Positions 54,415 to 63,651 are shown, counted from the first letter of the stretch. The stretch: DNA of 64,000 bases from Gaiellasilicea sp963802765 (GCA_963802765.1 CAWDJZ010000003.1:62001-126000), one strand, 5' to 3'. Made by a program: numbers and translations. Notes: generated from the sequence alone by a model not told the origin.

Positions 54415-55770
54415 GTGGGAGATGATGACCGCGTGAGCGCCGTCGGGACTCCCGCGGGCGTCGTGCGGGCCTATCTCGCCGTCACCGGCCTTTTCACGCT
54501 CTCCGCCTCCGTGATCTGGGGCGTCAACACGCTCTTCCTGCTCGACGCGGGCCTGGACATCTTCGAGGTCTTCGTCGCCAATGCGGCCTACACGGCGGGG
54601 ATGGTGCTCTTCGAGATCCCGACCGGGGTCGTGGCGGACACGGCCGGCCGTCGCCGCTCATTCCTCCTGAGCGCGATCGTGCTGTTCGCCGGCACGCTCG
54701 GGTACGTCGGGATCGCCGCGTACGGCGGCGGCCTCGTGCCGTTCGTGCTCGTGTCGATCCTGCTCGGGCTCGGCTTCAGCTTCTACTCGGGCGCGGTCGA
54801 GGCCTGGCTCGTCGACGCCCTCAAGGCGACCGGCTACGAGGGTCAGCTCGACCGCGTCTTCGCCCGCGGGGCGATGGTGTCCGGCGCGGCGATGCTCGTC
54901 GGCACGGTCGGCGGCGGCCTGCTCGGCAGCGTCAACCTGGCCTGGCCGTTCCTCGTCCGGGCGGCGCTGCTCGCGGCCGTCTTCGTCGTCGGCCTGAAGA
55001 CAATGCACGACATCGGTTTCACGCCTCGCGTCATGACAGCCTCGGCGATCCCCGGCGAGATGAAGCGAGTGCTCGACGCGAGCCTCACGTTCGGCTGGCG
55101 AAGCCGCTCGGTCCGCGCGATCGTGCTCGTCTCGCTCGTCCACGGCGGCTTCATGATGTGGGCTTTCTACGCTTGGCAGCCCTACTTTCTCGAGCTGCTG
55201 GGCCGGGACGCCGTGTGGGTGGCGGGAGTCGTCTCCGCGCTGATCGCGCTCTCCACGATCGCGGGGAACGCGCTCGTCGAGTTCTTCGCGCGCTTCTGCG
55301 GCAAGCGGACGACGCTCCTGCTGGCCGCCTCGAGCGTGCTCTCGGTGGCATCGATCGGTGTCGGCCTCGCGGACTCCTTCTGGCCAGCGGTCATGCTCCT
55401 GCTCGTGGCGACGACCGCGCTGGGAGTCGGCGCCCCAGTGCAACAGGCCTACCTGCACGAGGTCGTGCCCTCGTCGGAGCGGGCGACGGTCGTCTCCTTC
55501 GTCTCGCTCGCCGGGAGCGCCGGCGGTATCGGCGGTCAGCTCGGGCTGGGTTACCTCTCGCGGACGCAGGGTGTGGCGTTCGGCTACGTGACCGGGGGCT
55601 TCGGTCTGCTGCTCGCGCTGCCGCCACTTCTCGCGCTTCGGAGCCTCGGCGAGCGTGCCGACATGATCGTCGGGCGTCGGGCCGGCAAGCGGAGCCCCTG
55701 CGCAGGGCAAGGGCTGCCGGAGGTCGCGTCGGTCGACACGCTCGCCCGCCAGCCGACGCCCGTGTCGTAG
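54415..55770 (+). CDS. MFS transporter
   Basis: A 451-residue major facilitator superfamily protein, about 12 helices, with the signature loop DTAGRRRS between helices 2 and 3 (VLFEIPTGVVADTAGRRRSF). Other MFS features: VVPSSERATVVSFVSLAG in the second half. Substrate unknown; it looks like the multidrug/metabolite exporter type. GTG at 54415 or 54433. Divergent from the two-component genes by 24 bp, so it may be their target. Confidence 0.88.
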   Translation: MGDDDRVSAVGTPAGVVRAYLAVTGLFTLSASVIWGVNTLFLLDAGLDIFEVFVANAAYTAGMVLFEIPTGVVADTAGRRRSFLLSAIVLFAGTLGYVGIAAYGGGLVPFVLVSILLGLGFSFYSGAVEAWLVDALKATGYEGQLDRVFARGAMVSGAAMLVGTVGGGLLGSVNLAWPFLVRAALLAAVFVVGLKTMHDIGFTPRVMTASAIPGEMKRVLDASLTFGWRSRSVRAIVLVSLVHGGFMMWAFYAWQPYFLELLGRDAVWVAGVVSALIALSTIAGNALVEFFARFCGKRTTLLLAASSVLSVASIGVGLADSFWPAVMLLLVATTALGVGAPVQQAYLHEVVPSSERATVVSFVSLAGSAGGIGGQLGLGYLSRTQGVAFGYVTGGFGLLLALPPLLALRSLGERADMIVGRRAGKRSPCAGQGLPEVASVDTLARQPTPVS

Positions 55771-55781
55771 GCGGCGGGCAG

Positions 55782-58520
55782 CTACCCGCGGACGGCGGTC
55801 ACGACGACGTTGTCGCGGTAGGCCCCGTCGGACTGAACGAATGGGCCGCCGCATGTGACGAGCACGAGGCGGTGGTGGCCGGCGCGCGAGTAGATGCTTG
55901 TCGGCAGCTGCGCCTTTGGCACGGTCTGCACCGAGGTGACGCGATAGCCGAACACGCGGCCGTTCCGCGCGGTCACCTGGATGCGGTCGCCGCGCCGCGC
56001 CTCGTGCAGCCGGAACAGGGCCCCGGGCCCTGCCCTGGCGCTGTCGACGTGGCCCGCGATCAGCACAGACCCGGCCTCCGAGCCGAGGTCGGAGCCGTCG
56101 AGCCACCAGCCGAGCCGGCCGATGTTCGCCGGCGCGGCGAGCGCGCCTGCCCGCACGTCGATCGCAGCGGGGAAGACCGGGGCGTCGATGTCCCGCGCCT
56201 GCATGCGCACGCGTGCCGGCGCCAGCGGGCCGGCGGCGGCCGCGCGCGCCTGGACGACGCGCTCGTTCCGTCCGGTCAGGATCAGCGGGCGCGCGAGCGC
56301 CGTCTCGAGCACGTCGCCGCACTCGGTGCGCATGTCGGCGACGAGCTCGGAGCCGACCAGGTGCTCGCGGTAGGTGTAGAAGCCCGCCTGCTTCAGCTCC
56401 ACGGGCGGCGTCCTGAGCGTCCCGTCCCCTCGCGCGAAGATCTCGCCCGCCCAGTACGGCTCCCCTGTGCAGCGGATTCCCTCGCGAGTCGCGAAGGGCC
56501 CGAAGAGCTCGACGCCGATCCTCGCTTCAGATTCTCCGAGCCCCTGCACTCGGACCGTGTCGTGGATCCGGAAGCCGGGAGCCACGACCTCGTTCGAGAC
56601 GAGCGTCGTCACCCTCGGCGCGGCGCGGGCGAGCGTCGTCTCTGTCTCCTCGCCACACTTGCCGGTGAAGGCGGCGTACTGCGGCGTCTCCGCGATCGAC
56701 TCGCGGTAGGTGTAGTAGCCGACCCGCTCGATCGTGAACGGCTGCGTCGTGTACGTCCCGTCGCCTGTCGCGTTGAACGTGCCTGTCCAGACCGGGGTGC
56801 CCTCGCAGCTGATCCCGCTCCGCGTCCTGAACGGGCCGAAGAGATCCACCTTCACCGCCGCCGTGAGTGCGCCGAGGCCCGTGACGACGACGCGGTCGGT
56901 GAGACGCGAGCCGGGCCGGGTCTGCTGCTCGCTCACCTGCGTTCGCACCTGCGGCGCGCCCGGGACGATCGTCGTCTCCGCCTCCTCGCCGCAGCGTGTC
57001 TCCGCGGCGCGAACGAGCTCGCTCTCGGCGATCGTCTCGCGGTAGGTGTAGAAGCCGGCCACGGTGAGCCGAACCGGGGCGGTCAGGTACTCACCGTCGC
57101 CCGCCGCCTCGACCGTGCCGCTCCACACGGGGTTGGCCGTGCAAGCGATCGCTTCGCGCGTGGCGAAAGGCCCGTACAGCGCGGCCTGGACGGTCGCAGT
57201 CTCGCCGGCGAGACCCTCGACGATGACCCGGTCGAAGATCTCTGCTCCCGGCGCCGTGCGCTGGCTGCTCACCACAGTGCGCACGCGCGGCTGCACTTCC
57301 ACCTTCACGCGCTCGCGCGGTTCGGTGCACGGTGTCGCCGCTCCGAGGTGGTTGTCGTCACCCGGGACCGTCTGGACGTAGACGTACCAGCCCGGTCTGT
57401 CGAGCTTCACCGGCGGCGTACGGTAATCGCCCGGCCCGTCCGTCCGCCATGTGGTCTCGGAGACCGGCGGCTCGTCGCAGCGAATCGAGGACGCAGTCCG
57501 GAAGGGCCCGAAGACCCGAGACGTCACCGTGGCGCGGAAGTTCTGCGCCACGCCCCTGATCGTGACCCGGTCGCGGCTCTCCGCGCCGGCGAGCAGCTCG
57601 GCCGGCTCCGCGACCGACGAGACAACGACCCGTGACCTCGCCACGGCCGTCGTGCGCGAAGCGGTGACGGTCTGCGAGTCGGCGACGGCAAGTCGCTGGC
57701 CGTTCGGGGCCGCGGCGGGCGTGGTCGGCTCGAAGATGTGGGGCAGGGTCGAGGCGAGCCCGCGCGCCCGTGCCGTTACGCGGACGTCGTCCGCGCTCGT
57801 CGCCGTGAGGCTCACGGTGGCGACACCGTTCGCGTTCGTGCGGACGACGGCGGGAACGCCGCTCGCGCCGGTTGCGTCCAGCTCCACGGCGAGCTCGGGC
57901 AGGGCGCTGCCGCTCGCCGAGAGGACGCGGATCGTGGCCGAGCCCTGCTCGCCGACCCGCAGGCCGCGGGGCATGTCGAGGTCCAGGCGGTAGGGGCCGT
58001 GGTAACGCGCCGCGTCGCGGGCCACGCGGGCATGGATCGCCTCGACGCTCTCGTTCAGCGCCGCCGGATCGACCTCACCGGGGCGCGCGTCGCCCATCAG
58101 CGCGTGCACGTAGAGCATCACGGCCGCCGCCTGGTTCCGGTTGACGGTGCGGCCGAACTCCCAGATCGCGTACGCCAGACGGCGTCGATTCTCGAGCGAG
58201 ACGGTCTCCCCGTCGCGGTTCCTGAGCACCTCGGACGTGTCCTCGCGGAACCGGTGCCTCGGCGCCGGGTACCAGTAGCGCAGATCGATGCAGTACGTGT
58301 GCCTCTCGTTCGAGACGACGCCGCGGAAGTCGCCGAACCAGCGGAGGCCGTAGCGGTAGTTGGCGTAGAAGCCTGTGCCGGTCGTCCCGCACGTGTTCCG
58401 CCCGCCGCTTGAGCACGGATCGTTCGGGTTCGGCGGCTCGCCCGCGTGCGCGCCCCCTGGTAGAGCGAGAATCGCGAGGGCGGCGGCGATGGTGACGGCG
58501 CGGCGGCTAACGCCTAGCAC
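55782..58520 (-). CDS. Thioester-domain, tandem-repeat, sortase-domain surface protein
   Basis: A 912-residue secreted protein with three parts. After a signal peptide (about 6-26), an N-terminal region resembles a thioester domain: C77 in HTYCIDLRYW and Q130 in NRNQAAAVMLYVHALM are placed as the Cys and Gln that form the internal thioester. The middle holds four ~130-residue repeats (each with LFGPF or YGPF, then CxxxPVWxG, GYYTYREtIAES-like and CGEExETT blocks). The C-terminal ~150 residues are a class E/F-like sortase with H824 (IAGHVDS), C890 (LVTCGG) and R902 (YRDNV). GTG at 58520 has a weak ribosome site. It may attach covalently to a host or environmental surface. Confidence 0.78.
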   Translation of the reverse strand: MLGVSRRAVTIAAALAILALPGGAHAGEPPNPNDPCSSGGRNTCGTTGTGFYANYRYGLRWFGDFRGVVSNERHTYCIDLRYWYPAPRHRFREDTSEVLRNRDGETVSLENRRRLAYAIWEFGRTVNRNQAAAVMLYVHALMGDARPGEVDPAALNESVEAIHARVARDAARYHGPYRLDLDMPRGLRVGEQGSATIRVLSASGSALPELAVELDATGASGVPAVVRTNANGVATVSLTATSADDVRVTARARGLASTLPHIFEPTTPAAAPNGQRLAVADSQTVTASRTTAVARSRVVVSSVAEPAELLAGAESRDRVTIRGVAQNFRATVTSRVFGPFRTASSIRCDEPPVSETTWRTDGPGDYRTPPVKLDRPGWYVYVQTVPGDDNHLGAATPCTEPRERVKVEVQPRVRTVVSSQRTAPGAEIFDRVIVEGLAGETATVQAALYGPFATREAIACTANPVWSGTVEAAGDGEYLTAPVRLTVAGFYTYRETIAESELVRAAETRCGEEAETTIVPGAPQVRTQVSEQQTRPGSRLTDRVVVTGLGALTAAVKVDLFGPFRTRSGISCEGTPVWTGTFNATGDGTYTTQPFTIERVGYYTYRESIAETPQYAAFTGKCGEETETTLARAAPRVTTLVSNEVVAPGFRIHDTVRVQGLGESEARIGVELFGPFATREGIRCTGEPYWAGEIFARGDGTLRTPPVELKQAGFYTYREHLVGSELVADMRTECGDVLETALARPLILTGRNERVVQARAAAAGPLAPARVRMQARDIDAPVFPAAIDVRAGALAAPANIGRLGWWLDGSDLGSEAGSVLIAGHVDSARAGPGALFRLHEARRGDRIQVTARNGRVFGYRVTSVQTVPKAQLPTSIYSRAGHHRLVLVTCGGPFVQSDGAYRDNVVVTAVRG

Positions 58521-58591
58521 GGCGCCGATTATGTCGAGTCGAATGCGCGTGCGCGTTTGCTCCTGTCCGTGCTCCTGCCAGCGGTTCCACC

Positions 58592-59782
58592 GTGCTACAA
58601 CGCGCCGTGGTCCGGTTGGCGCAGGGGTGGGCGGGAGCCGTGCTCGCGGGCGGTCTCGTCGTGCTGCTCGCCTTCCGCGACGGCGGCTACGACGACGCGG
58701 GAGTCTGGCGTGCAGCGACGGTCGCACTGCTGGCGGCCGGCGGCCTGGCGTTACTGCACCGGGCTGTCGTCCCGACCCGGCTCGAGCTCGTCGCGCTGCT
58801 CGCGCTGGCCGCGTTCGCAGGTTGGACGGCGCTCTCGGCGCTCTGGTCGCCGGACGGCGACGCGTCGCTGCTCGAGGCGCAGCGCGCGCTCCTGTACGTG
58901 GCCGTGCTCGCCGCGGCGCTCGCAGTCCGTGGCGCACTCCTCGCCGGCACGCTGGTGGGCATCGGCGTCGTCTGCGCGTACGCGCTCGGGGAGCGTCTCC
59001 TCAACGGGCCGCCAAGCCCGCCCGATCCGTTCGAGGGCACGCTGCTCCACGAGCCGCTGGGCTACGCGAACGCGCTCGGCGGGCTCGCGGCGATCGGCCT
59101 CGCCGCGGCCGTCGCCCTCCTCGTGGATTCCCGCTCGCGTCCGGTCGCTCTCGCCGGAGTCGCCCTGTTTCTGCCCACGCTGGCGCTGACGGGAAGCCGG
59201 GGCGGCTGGGTCGCGGCCCTCGTCGGCTGTACCGTCGCGCTCGCCCTCCGAACTGGCCGCCGCCGGTTGGGCGCGGTGGCCGCCGGCGTCGCCGCGCTCG
59301 CGCTCGGCGTTGCCCTCGTGCTGCCTGCCGGGTCGCTCGCCGACGACCTCGCCGAACGCGCCGGCGACCGGCCGTGGTACTGGCACGTCGCGTGGGCGCA
59401 GACCGAGGAGCATCCGCTCGCCGGCCGGGGAGCGGGGACGTTCGAGCTGGCGTGGCTCGAGTCGCAGCCGGCTCCCGTCTTCGTCCGCGACGCACACAGC
59501 CTCTACCTCGAGACGCTCGCAGAGCTCGGCATCGTCGGGCTCGTGCTCCTCGTGGTCGCGCTGGCCGCTCCGCTCGCGGCTGCGTCCTGGGGCGCGTCCG
59601 GCGCCGCGGCGGGCGGCTACGTCGCCTTTCTCCTCCACGCGGGCGTGGACTGGGACTGGGAAATGCCCGTTGTCACGACAGCTGGCCTTTTCTGCGGCGC
59701 GGCCCTTTTTACACAGCGTTTACGTAACGCGGGACAAGGTCGGTTACGGTCCGGCGGCCAAAGGGCAAAAGGAGCCTCATGA
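58592..59782 (+). CDS. O-antigen ligase/polymerase-like membrane protein
   Basis: A 396-residue polytopic protein of the Wzy/O-antigen ligase (PF04932-like) class: about ten helices, the long periplasmic loop containing LALTGSRGGWVAALVGC and RPWYWHVAWAQTEEHPLAGR, then GAGTFELAWLES with RDAHSLYLETLAELGIVGLV, the family hallmark. It joins or polymerises glycans outside the membrane. GTG at 58592; its stop overlaps the next ATG by 4 bp. Divergent from the sortase gene. Confidence 0.85.
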   Translation: MLQRAVVRLAQGWAGAVLAGGLVVLLAFRDGGYDDAGVWRAATVALLAAGGLALLHRAVVPTRLELVALLALAAFAGWTALSALWSPDGDASLLEAQRALLYVAVLAAALAVRGALLAGTLVGIGVVCAYALGERLLNGPPSPPDPFEGTLLHEPLGYANALGGLAAIGLAAAVALLVDSRSRPVALAGVALFLPTLALTGSRGGWVAALVGCTVALALRTGRRRLGAVAAGVAALALGVALVLPAGSLADDLAERAGDRPWYWHVAWAQTEEHPLAGRGAGTFELAWLESQPAPVFVRDAHSLYLETLAELGIVGLVLLVVALAAPLAAASWGASGAAAGGYVAFLLHAGVDWDWEMPVVTTAGLFCGAALFTQRLRNAGQGRLRSGGQRAKGAS

Positions 59783-60093
59783 ATCGAATACATCGCCCAA
59801 TTCGCATCGCCCTCGTGATTGCGCTCACGGCCGCACTCGTGCTCGCCGTGGTCGCGCTCGCGGGTGCTGCACCGCCCCCGGGTAAGGGGAAACCGGCCGG
59901 AACGCCCGGCAAGCCGGCGAAGGCGCCGGCCGCCGCTGCGGCAAAGCCGGCGAAGAAGCAGTACGGCCCGGGCGGGAAGCAGTACGGGAAGACGAAGGTG
60001 ACGCTCTGCCACAAGGGCAAGACGATCACCGTCGGCGCCCCGGCCGCCAAGGCGCACCTGCGCCACGGCGACAAGCTCGGCCGCTGCCCGTAG
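59779..60093 (+). CDS. Small secreted Lys/Pro-rich protein with CHKGKTI domain
   Basis: A 104-residue exported protein: signal peptide to about residue 30, a Lys/Pro/Ala-rich linker, then VTLCHKGKTITVGAPAAKAH and LRHGDKLGRCP. The CHKGKTITV...AxxAHLxHGDxLGxCP pattern occurs at the end of many actinobacterial surface proteins; the two Cys could bond. ATG overlaps the ligase gene (ATGA), with AAAAGGA upstream. Probable cell-wall or matrix component, function unknown. Confidence 0.72.
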   Translation: MNRIHRPIRIALVIALTAALVLAVVALAGAAPPPGKGKPAGTPGKPAKAPAAAAAKPAKKQYGPGGKQYGKTKVTLCHKGKTITVGAPAAKAHLRHGDKLGRCP

Positions 60094-60112
60094 ACGTCGG
60101 AACAACCGCGCG

Positions 60113-60140
60113 CACGCCCGCCCCGTAGAGGGCGGGCGTG
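60113..60140. terminator. GC-rich hairpin
   Basis: Perfect 11-bp stem CACGCCCGCCC / GGGCGGGCGTG with loop CGTAGA, between two convergent genes (stops at 60093 plus and 60154 minus). Probably a bidirectional terminator. Confidence 0.7.
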
Positions 60141-60153
60141 AGCGACTCGCGTC

Positions 60154-60621
60154 TCAGCGCAGCGAGGCGAGCTGGAACGGAAGCGCGAGCATGCAGACGA
60201 GCTCGCGGCCGAGCAGGGGCAGCGGGCCTCTCCGCTCCGGAGTGACGAGGCGGAGTCGGACGTTCGGGCCGAGAGCCGCTCGGAGCAGCAGCCGCGCTCG
60301 TGGCCGGTGCCAGGACGAGGTGACGGCGACGACCTCGGTGACTCCGGCCTTTCGCGCCTCGGCTGCGATCGAGCGGGCGTTGCCCGCGGTCGTGCGTGCG
60401 TCCCGGTCGGCGACGAGCGTCACGTTCGGCCCTCGCCACGCGGCGCGCATCAGCTCCGCCTCCGAGGGATGGTGCGCCCGCCGTGCCCAGCCGCTGAGGA
60501 CGACCGTGTCCGCGTCCGATGCCTCCCGCTCGGCGACCGCCAGCCGTGCGGCGCAGATCGGATGCAGGCGACCGGTGCGACGGTTCGAGTAGCCGAGGAC
60601 TGCGACGAGGGTGTTAGCCAC
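60154..60621 (-). CDS. YdcF/ElyC-like (DUF218) protein
   Basis: A 155-residue DUF218-family protein (ElyC/SanA/YdcF type), alpha/beta fold: LVAVLGYSNRRTGRLHPICA, DTVVLSGWARRAHHPSEAEL, DRDARTTAGNARSIA and VVAVTSSWHRPRARLLLRAA. In other bacteria these act in envelope maintenance. ATG 60621 overlaps the GT2 stop by 8 bp, so the two are coupled. Confidence 0.8.
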   Translation of the reverse strand: MANTLVAVLGYSNRRTGRLHPICAARLAVAEREASDADTVVLSGWARRAHHPSEAELMRAAWRGPNVTLVADRDARTTAGNARSIAAEARKAGVTEVVAVTSSWHRPRARLLLRAALGPNVRLRLVTPERRGPLPLLGRELVCMLALPFQLASLR

Positions 60622-61342
60622 GCCGACCCCAGAGCCGCTTGGCGCCGAAAAGGGTGGCGATCACGGTGATGACGAGGATGAACGCCTTCTTGCCGCGCAG
60701 TTTCGACTCGCCGCCGGCGCGGACGCGCATGTCGACCGGCACCTCTTCGACGCGCAGCCCTGCCTCGTCGAGCCGGAGGAGCGACTCCACCTCCGGGGCG
60801 CCGCTCTCGTATGGCTTCGCGAGGATTGGGAGTGCCTTCGCGTTGACGGCGTAGAGGCCGCTCGTCGCGTCGTTGAACGGCCGCCCGAGCGAGATCCGCA
60901 TTCCGCGGCGGAGCAGCCCCGTGCCGAGCCTGCGGATGCCTTCCGGCTTGTACCGGTACGGCTCGTAGCCGTCGCCGCTCACGAAACGCGAGCCGACGGC
61001 GACGTCGCAGCTGCCCGAGCGGACGAGCTCGAGCAGACGGCGCAGCTCGGCAGGTGGGTGCTGTCCGTCGGCGTCGACGCGGCCGCAGTACGCGTAGTCG
61101 TGCTCGAGCGCCCAGTTGTAGCCGGCCGCGATCCCGGCGCGAAGGCCGCGGTTTTCTCCGAACGAGAGCACTTCGGCGCCCGCGGAGCGGCCGACCTCCG
61201 CGGTCCCATCGGTCGAGCCGTCGTCGACGACGAGCACATCGATCGCGGGCAGCTCCTGGCGCAGCTCCTCCAGAACCGCCGGCAGGTTGCCTTCCTCGTT
61301 CCAGGCGGGGATGAACACGAGCGTGTCGTGGCCGGACGTCAT
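60614..61342 (-). CDS. GT2-family glycosyltransferase (DPM1/GtrB-like)
   Basis: A 242-residue GT-A glycosyltransferase: LVFIPAWNEEGNLPAVLEEL, DVLVVDDGSTDGT, the metal motif in YCGRVDADGQHPP, DVAVGSRFV, NDATSGLYAVN and SKLRGKKAFILVITV. It resembles dolichol/polyprenol-phosphate sugar synthases, without the long C-terminal membrane part. ATG 61342 gives the standard N-terminus. Confidence 0.86.
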   Translation of the reverse strand: MTSGHDTLVFIPAWNEEGNLPAVLEELRQELPAIDVLVVDDGSTDGTAEVGRSAGAEVLSFGENRGLRAGIAAGYNWALEHDYAYCGRVDADGQHPPAELRRLLELVRSGSCDVAVGSRFVSGDGYEPYRYKPEGIRRLGTGLLRRGMRISLGRPFNDATSGLYAVNAKALPILAKPYESGAPEVESLLRLDEAGLRVEEVPVDMRVRAGGESKLRGKKAFILVITVIATLFGAKRLWGRRG

Positions 61343-61400
61343 CCGACGAGGGTACCGGTCACGGCGCTGCGAGTCCCGTGTGCCCAGGTACGTTCCGACT

Positions 61401-62183
61401 GTGAGCCGGATCGCCTTCACGACTGCGAACTTCGTCGCCCGCCAGACGGGCTGGTCGATGCAGGGTTGGGGTCACGGAGACCGTGCCACGAACGAGTTCT
61501 TCGCCCCGCTCGAGACGTACGGCGAGCGCTTCGACGAGCTGCTCGCCTTGGTCGGAGCGCTGGGCTTCGAGACGATCGACCTCTGGGGCGCGCACCTGAG
61601 CCCGGCGTGGGCGACGGACGGGCACGTCGCGCTGGCGCGGGAGGCCCTCGCTGCGCACGACATCTCGGTTGCGACCTACGCCACCTGGGTTGACCCCGCG
61701 AACGTCGAGCGGGCGTGTGAGCTGGCGCGCGCCGTTGGCACGAGCGTGATCGGCGCCGGCCTGTCCGGTGACCCCGCGGAGCTTGCGCCTGTCCTGCGCG
61801 CGAACGGCGTCACGCTTGCGGTCGAGAACCACCCGGAGCGGACGCCCGCGGAGGTGCTGGCGAAGATCGACTCCGGCGACGGGACGCTCGCCGCGACCGT
61901 CGACACCGGCTGGTGGGCGACGCAGGGGTACGAGCCCGAGCGGGCGATCCAGGAGCTCGACGGCCACGTCGCGCACGTGCACCTGAAGGACGTCAGCCAC
62001 GAAGGCGAGCCGCACGAAACGTGTGCCTGGGGCGGGGGGATCGTCGACATCGAGGCGTGCGTGCGCGCGCTCCAGCAAGGCGGCTACGCCGGCGCCTTCG
62101 TGGTCGAGCACGAGCCGGAGGACCACGACCCGAGTGAGGAGATCCGGGCCATGCGGGAGCAGCTCGAGCGGTGGCTCCGGTGA
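61401..62183 (+). CDS. Sugar phosphate isomerase/epimerase (AP endonuclease 2-like TIM barrel)
   Basis: A 260-residue xylose isomerase-like TIM barrel: GFETIDLWGAHLSP, LAVENHPERTPAEVLAKI with the metal Glu, ATVDTGWWATQGYEP with Asp, HVAHVHLKDVSH with His and FVVEHEPEDHDPS with Glu. It probably isomerises or epimerises a keto-sugar or inositol-type compound. GTG at 61401. Its stop overlaps the oxidoreductase GTG (GTGA), pairing isomerase and dehydrogenase as in polyol or inositol catabolism. Confidence 0.85.
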   Translation: MSRIAFTTANFVARQTGWSMQGWGHGDRATNEFFAPLETYGERFDELLALVGALGFETIDLWGAHLSPAWATDGHVALAREALAAHDISVATYATWVDPANVERACELARAVGTSVIGAGLSGDPAELAPVLRANGVTLAVENHPERTPAEVLAKIDSGDGTLAATVDTGWWATQGYEPERAIQELDGHVAHVHLKDVSHEGEPHETCAWGGGIVDIEACVRALQQGGYAGAFVVEHEPEDHDPSEEIRAMREQLERWLR

Positions 62184-63236
62184 GGGTGGCGCTCGCCGGT
62201 GCCGGCAACATCGCCGACCGCTACGCCGCCTCGATCGTTGCCGCTGCCGGGGCTCGAGCTCGCCGGTGCGACCGACCTCGACCCCACCCGGGCCGAGACG
62301 CTCGTCGCGGCGCGCGGCGGCGTGGCCTATCCCGACCTCGCCGCGATCCTCGCCGACGGCGCCGTCGACACCGTCGTCAACCTGACGGTGCCGCAGGCGC
62401 ACTACGAGGTCGCGGCGACCGCGCTCGCGGCCGGCAAGCACGTCCACAACGAGAAGCCGCTGGCGCTCCGGCACGAGGAGGCACGGAAGCTGATCGACCT
62501 CGCGGCGGAGAATGGCGTCCGGCTCAGCAGCGCGCCGGCGACGCTGCTCGGCGAGGCGCAGCAGACGCTCTGGAAGCTGGTCCGCGACGGAGCGATCGGG
62601 CGCGTGCGAGCGGTCTATGCCGAGGCGAACTGGGGCCGGATCGAGGACTGGCACCCGGATCCGCGGACGCTGTACGCCGTCGGTCCACACGTCGACGTCG
62701 GCGTCTACTCGCTCACGATCCTGACCGCGATGTTCGGTCCCGTCCACCGCGTGCAGTCGTTCGCGACAACCCTGCAAGCAGAGCGCACACTGCTCGACGG
62801 CACCTCGTTCAGCCCCGCTGCGCCCGACTTCGTCGTTGCGATGCTCGAGCACGAGGACGGGGTCCTCACGAGGCTCACGACGACCTTCTACGTCCCGCCC
62901 AGCAAGCAGCGAGGGCTCGAGCTCCACGGCGACGACGGCTCGCTCTACCTGGCGGCGTGGTTGGAGGCGAACTCGGTGCTCCAGCTCCAGCCGCGTGGCG
63001 GCGAGTACGCCACGATCGAGCCGGTGCGTGCGCCGTTCGACGGGATCGACTGGAGCCGGGCGCTCGTCGACCTCGCCGAGGCGATCGAGGAAGGGCGACC
63101 GCACCGCTCGACCGGCGAGCACGCGGCCCACGTCGTGGAGGTGCTGAACGCCATCGACGCGTCGCGCGAGCACGGCGGCGTCGTCGCCGTCGCCTCGGAC
63201 TTCGCGAGACCGGCGCCGATGGCATGGGCGTTGTGA
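62180..63236 (+). CDS. Gfo/Idh/MocA-family oxidoreductase (frameshifted near its N-terminus)
   Basis: NAD(P)-dependent sugar/polyol dehydrogenase. From GTG 62180: VRVALAGAGNIADRYAASIV (GxGxxA nucleotide loop). A one-base indel near 62238 then moves to LPGLELAGATDLDPTRAETL, followed by VVNLTVPQAHYEVAATALAA, the catalytic Lys in KHVHNEKPLAL, and YAVGPHVDVGVYSLTILTAM. The C-terminal half is intact. It is coupled to the isomerase before it and the thioesterase after it (GTGA overlap). Substrate unknown. Confidence 0.85.
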
Positions 63237-63616
63237 GCGAGCCCGCGTCCGACTTCCCGTTCGTCCACCGCGAGCGCGTCCGCTTCCGTGACTGCGACGC
63301 GATGGGGCACGTCAACAACGCGGTCTACTCGACCTATCTCGAGGAGTCGCGGATCGGCGTCCTCGGCGGTCTCGGCGGGTTCATCCTTGCGCGCGTCGAG
63401 CTCGACTTCCGCTCCGAGCTCAGGGCAGGGGAGAACGTGGAGGTGCGGACCCGCTGCTCGCGGATCGGAACGAAGAGCTTCGAGCTCGAGCACGTCATCT
63501 CCGCGAACGGTCGCGTCGTCGCCGACGCCAGGAGCGTCCTCGTCTCGTACGACTACGAGCGCGGCGAGAGCGTGCCCGTGCCGGACGAGCTGCGCGAGCG
63601 CCTCGCACCGGCCTGA
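63233..63616 (+). CDS. Acyl-CoA thioesterase (4HBT hotdog fold)
   Basis: A 127-residue hotdog thioesterase of the 4-hydroxybenzoyl-CoA type: RVRFRDCDAMGHVNNAVYST, with catalytic Asp in RDCDAMGHVNNA, then RVELDFRSELRAGENVEVRT and SFELEHVISANGRVVADARS. GTG 63233 overlaps the oxidoreductase stop; ATG 63224 is an alternative. It hydrolyses an acyl-CoA of unknown chain. Confidence 0.85.
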   Translation: MSEPASDFPFVHRERVRFRDCDAMGHVNNAVYSTYLEESRIGVLGGLGGFILARVELDFRSELRAGENVEVRTRCSRIGTKSFELEHVISANGRVVADARSVLVSYDYERGESVPVPDELRERLAPA

Positions 63617-63651
63617 CGTTTGGCGCAGTGACAACGAGGAATGGGAGTCGT

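Noticed and set aside
55158..57635. An 825-residue plus-strand frame
   Set aside because: Antisense to the sortase protein and overlapping the MFS gene; no motif.
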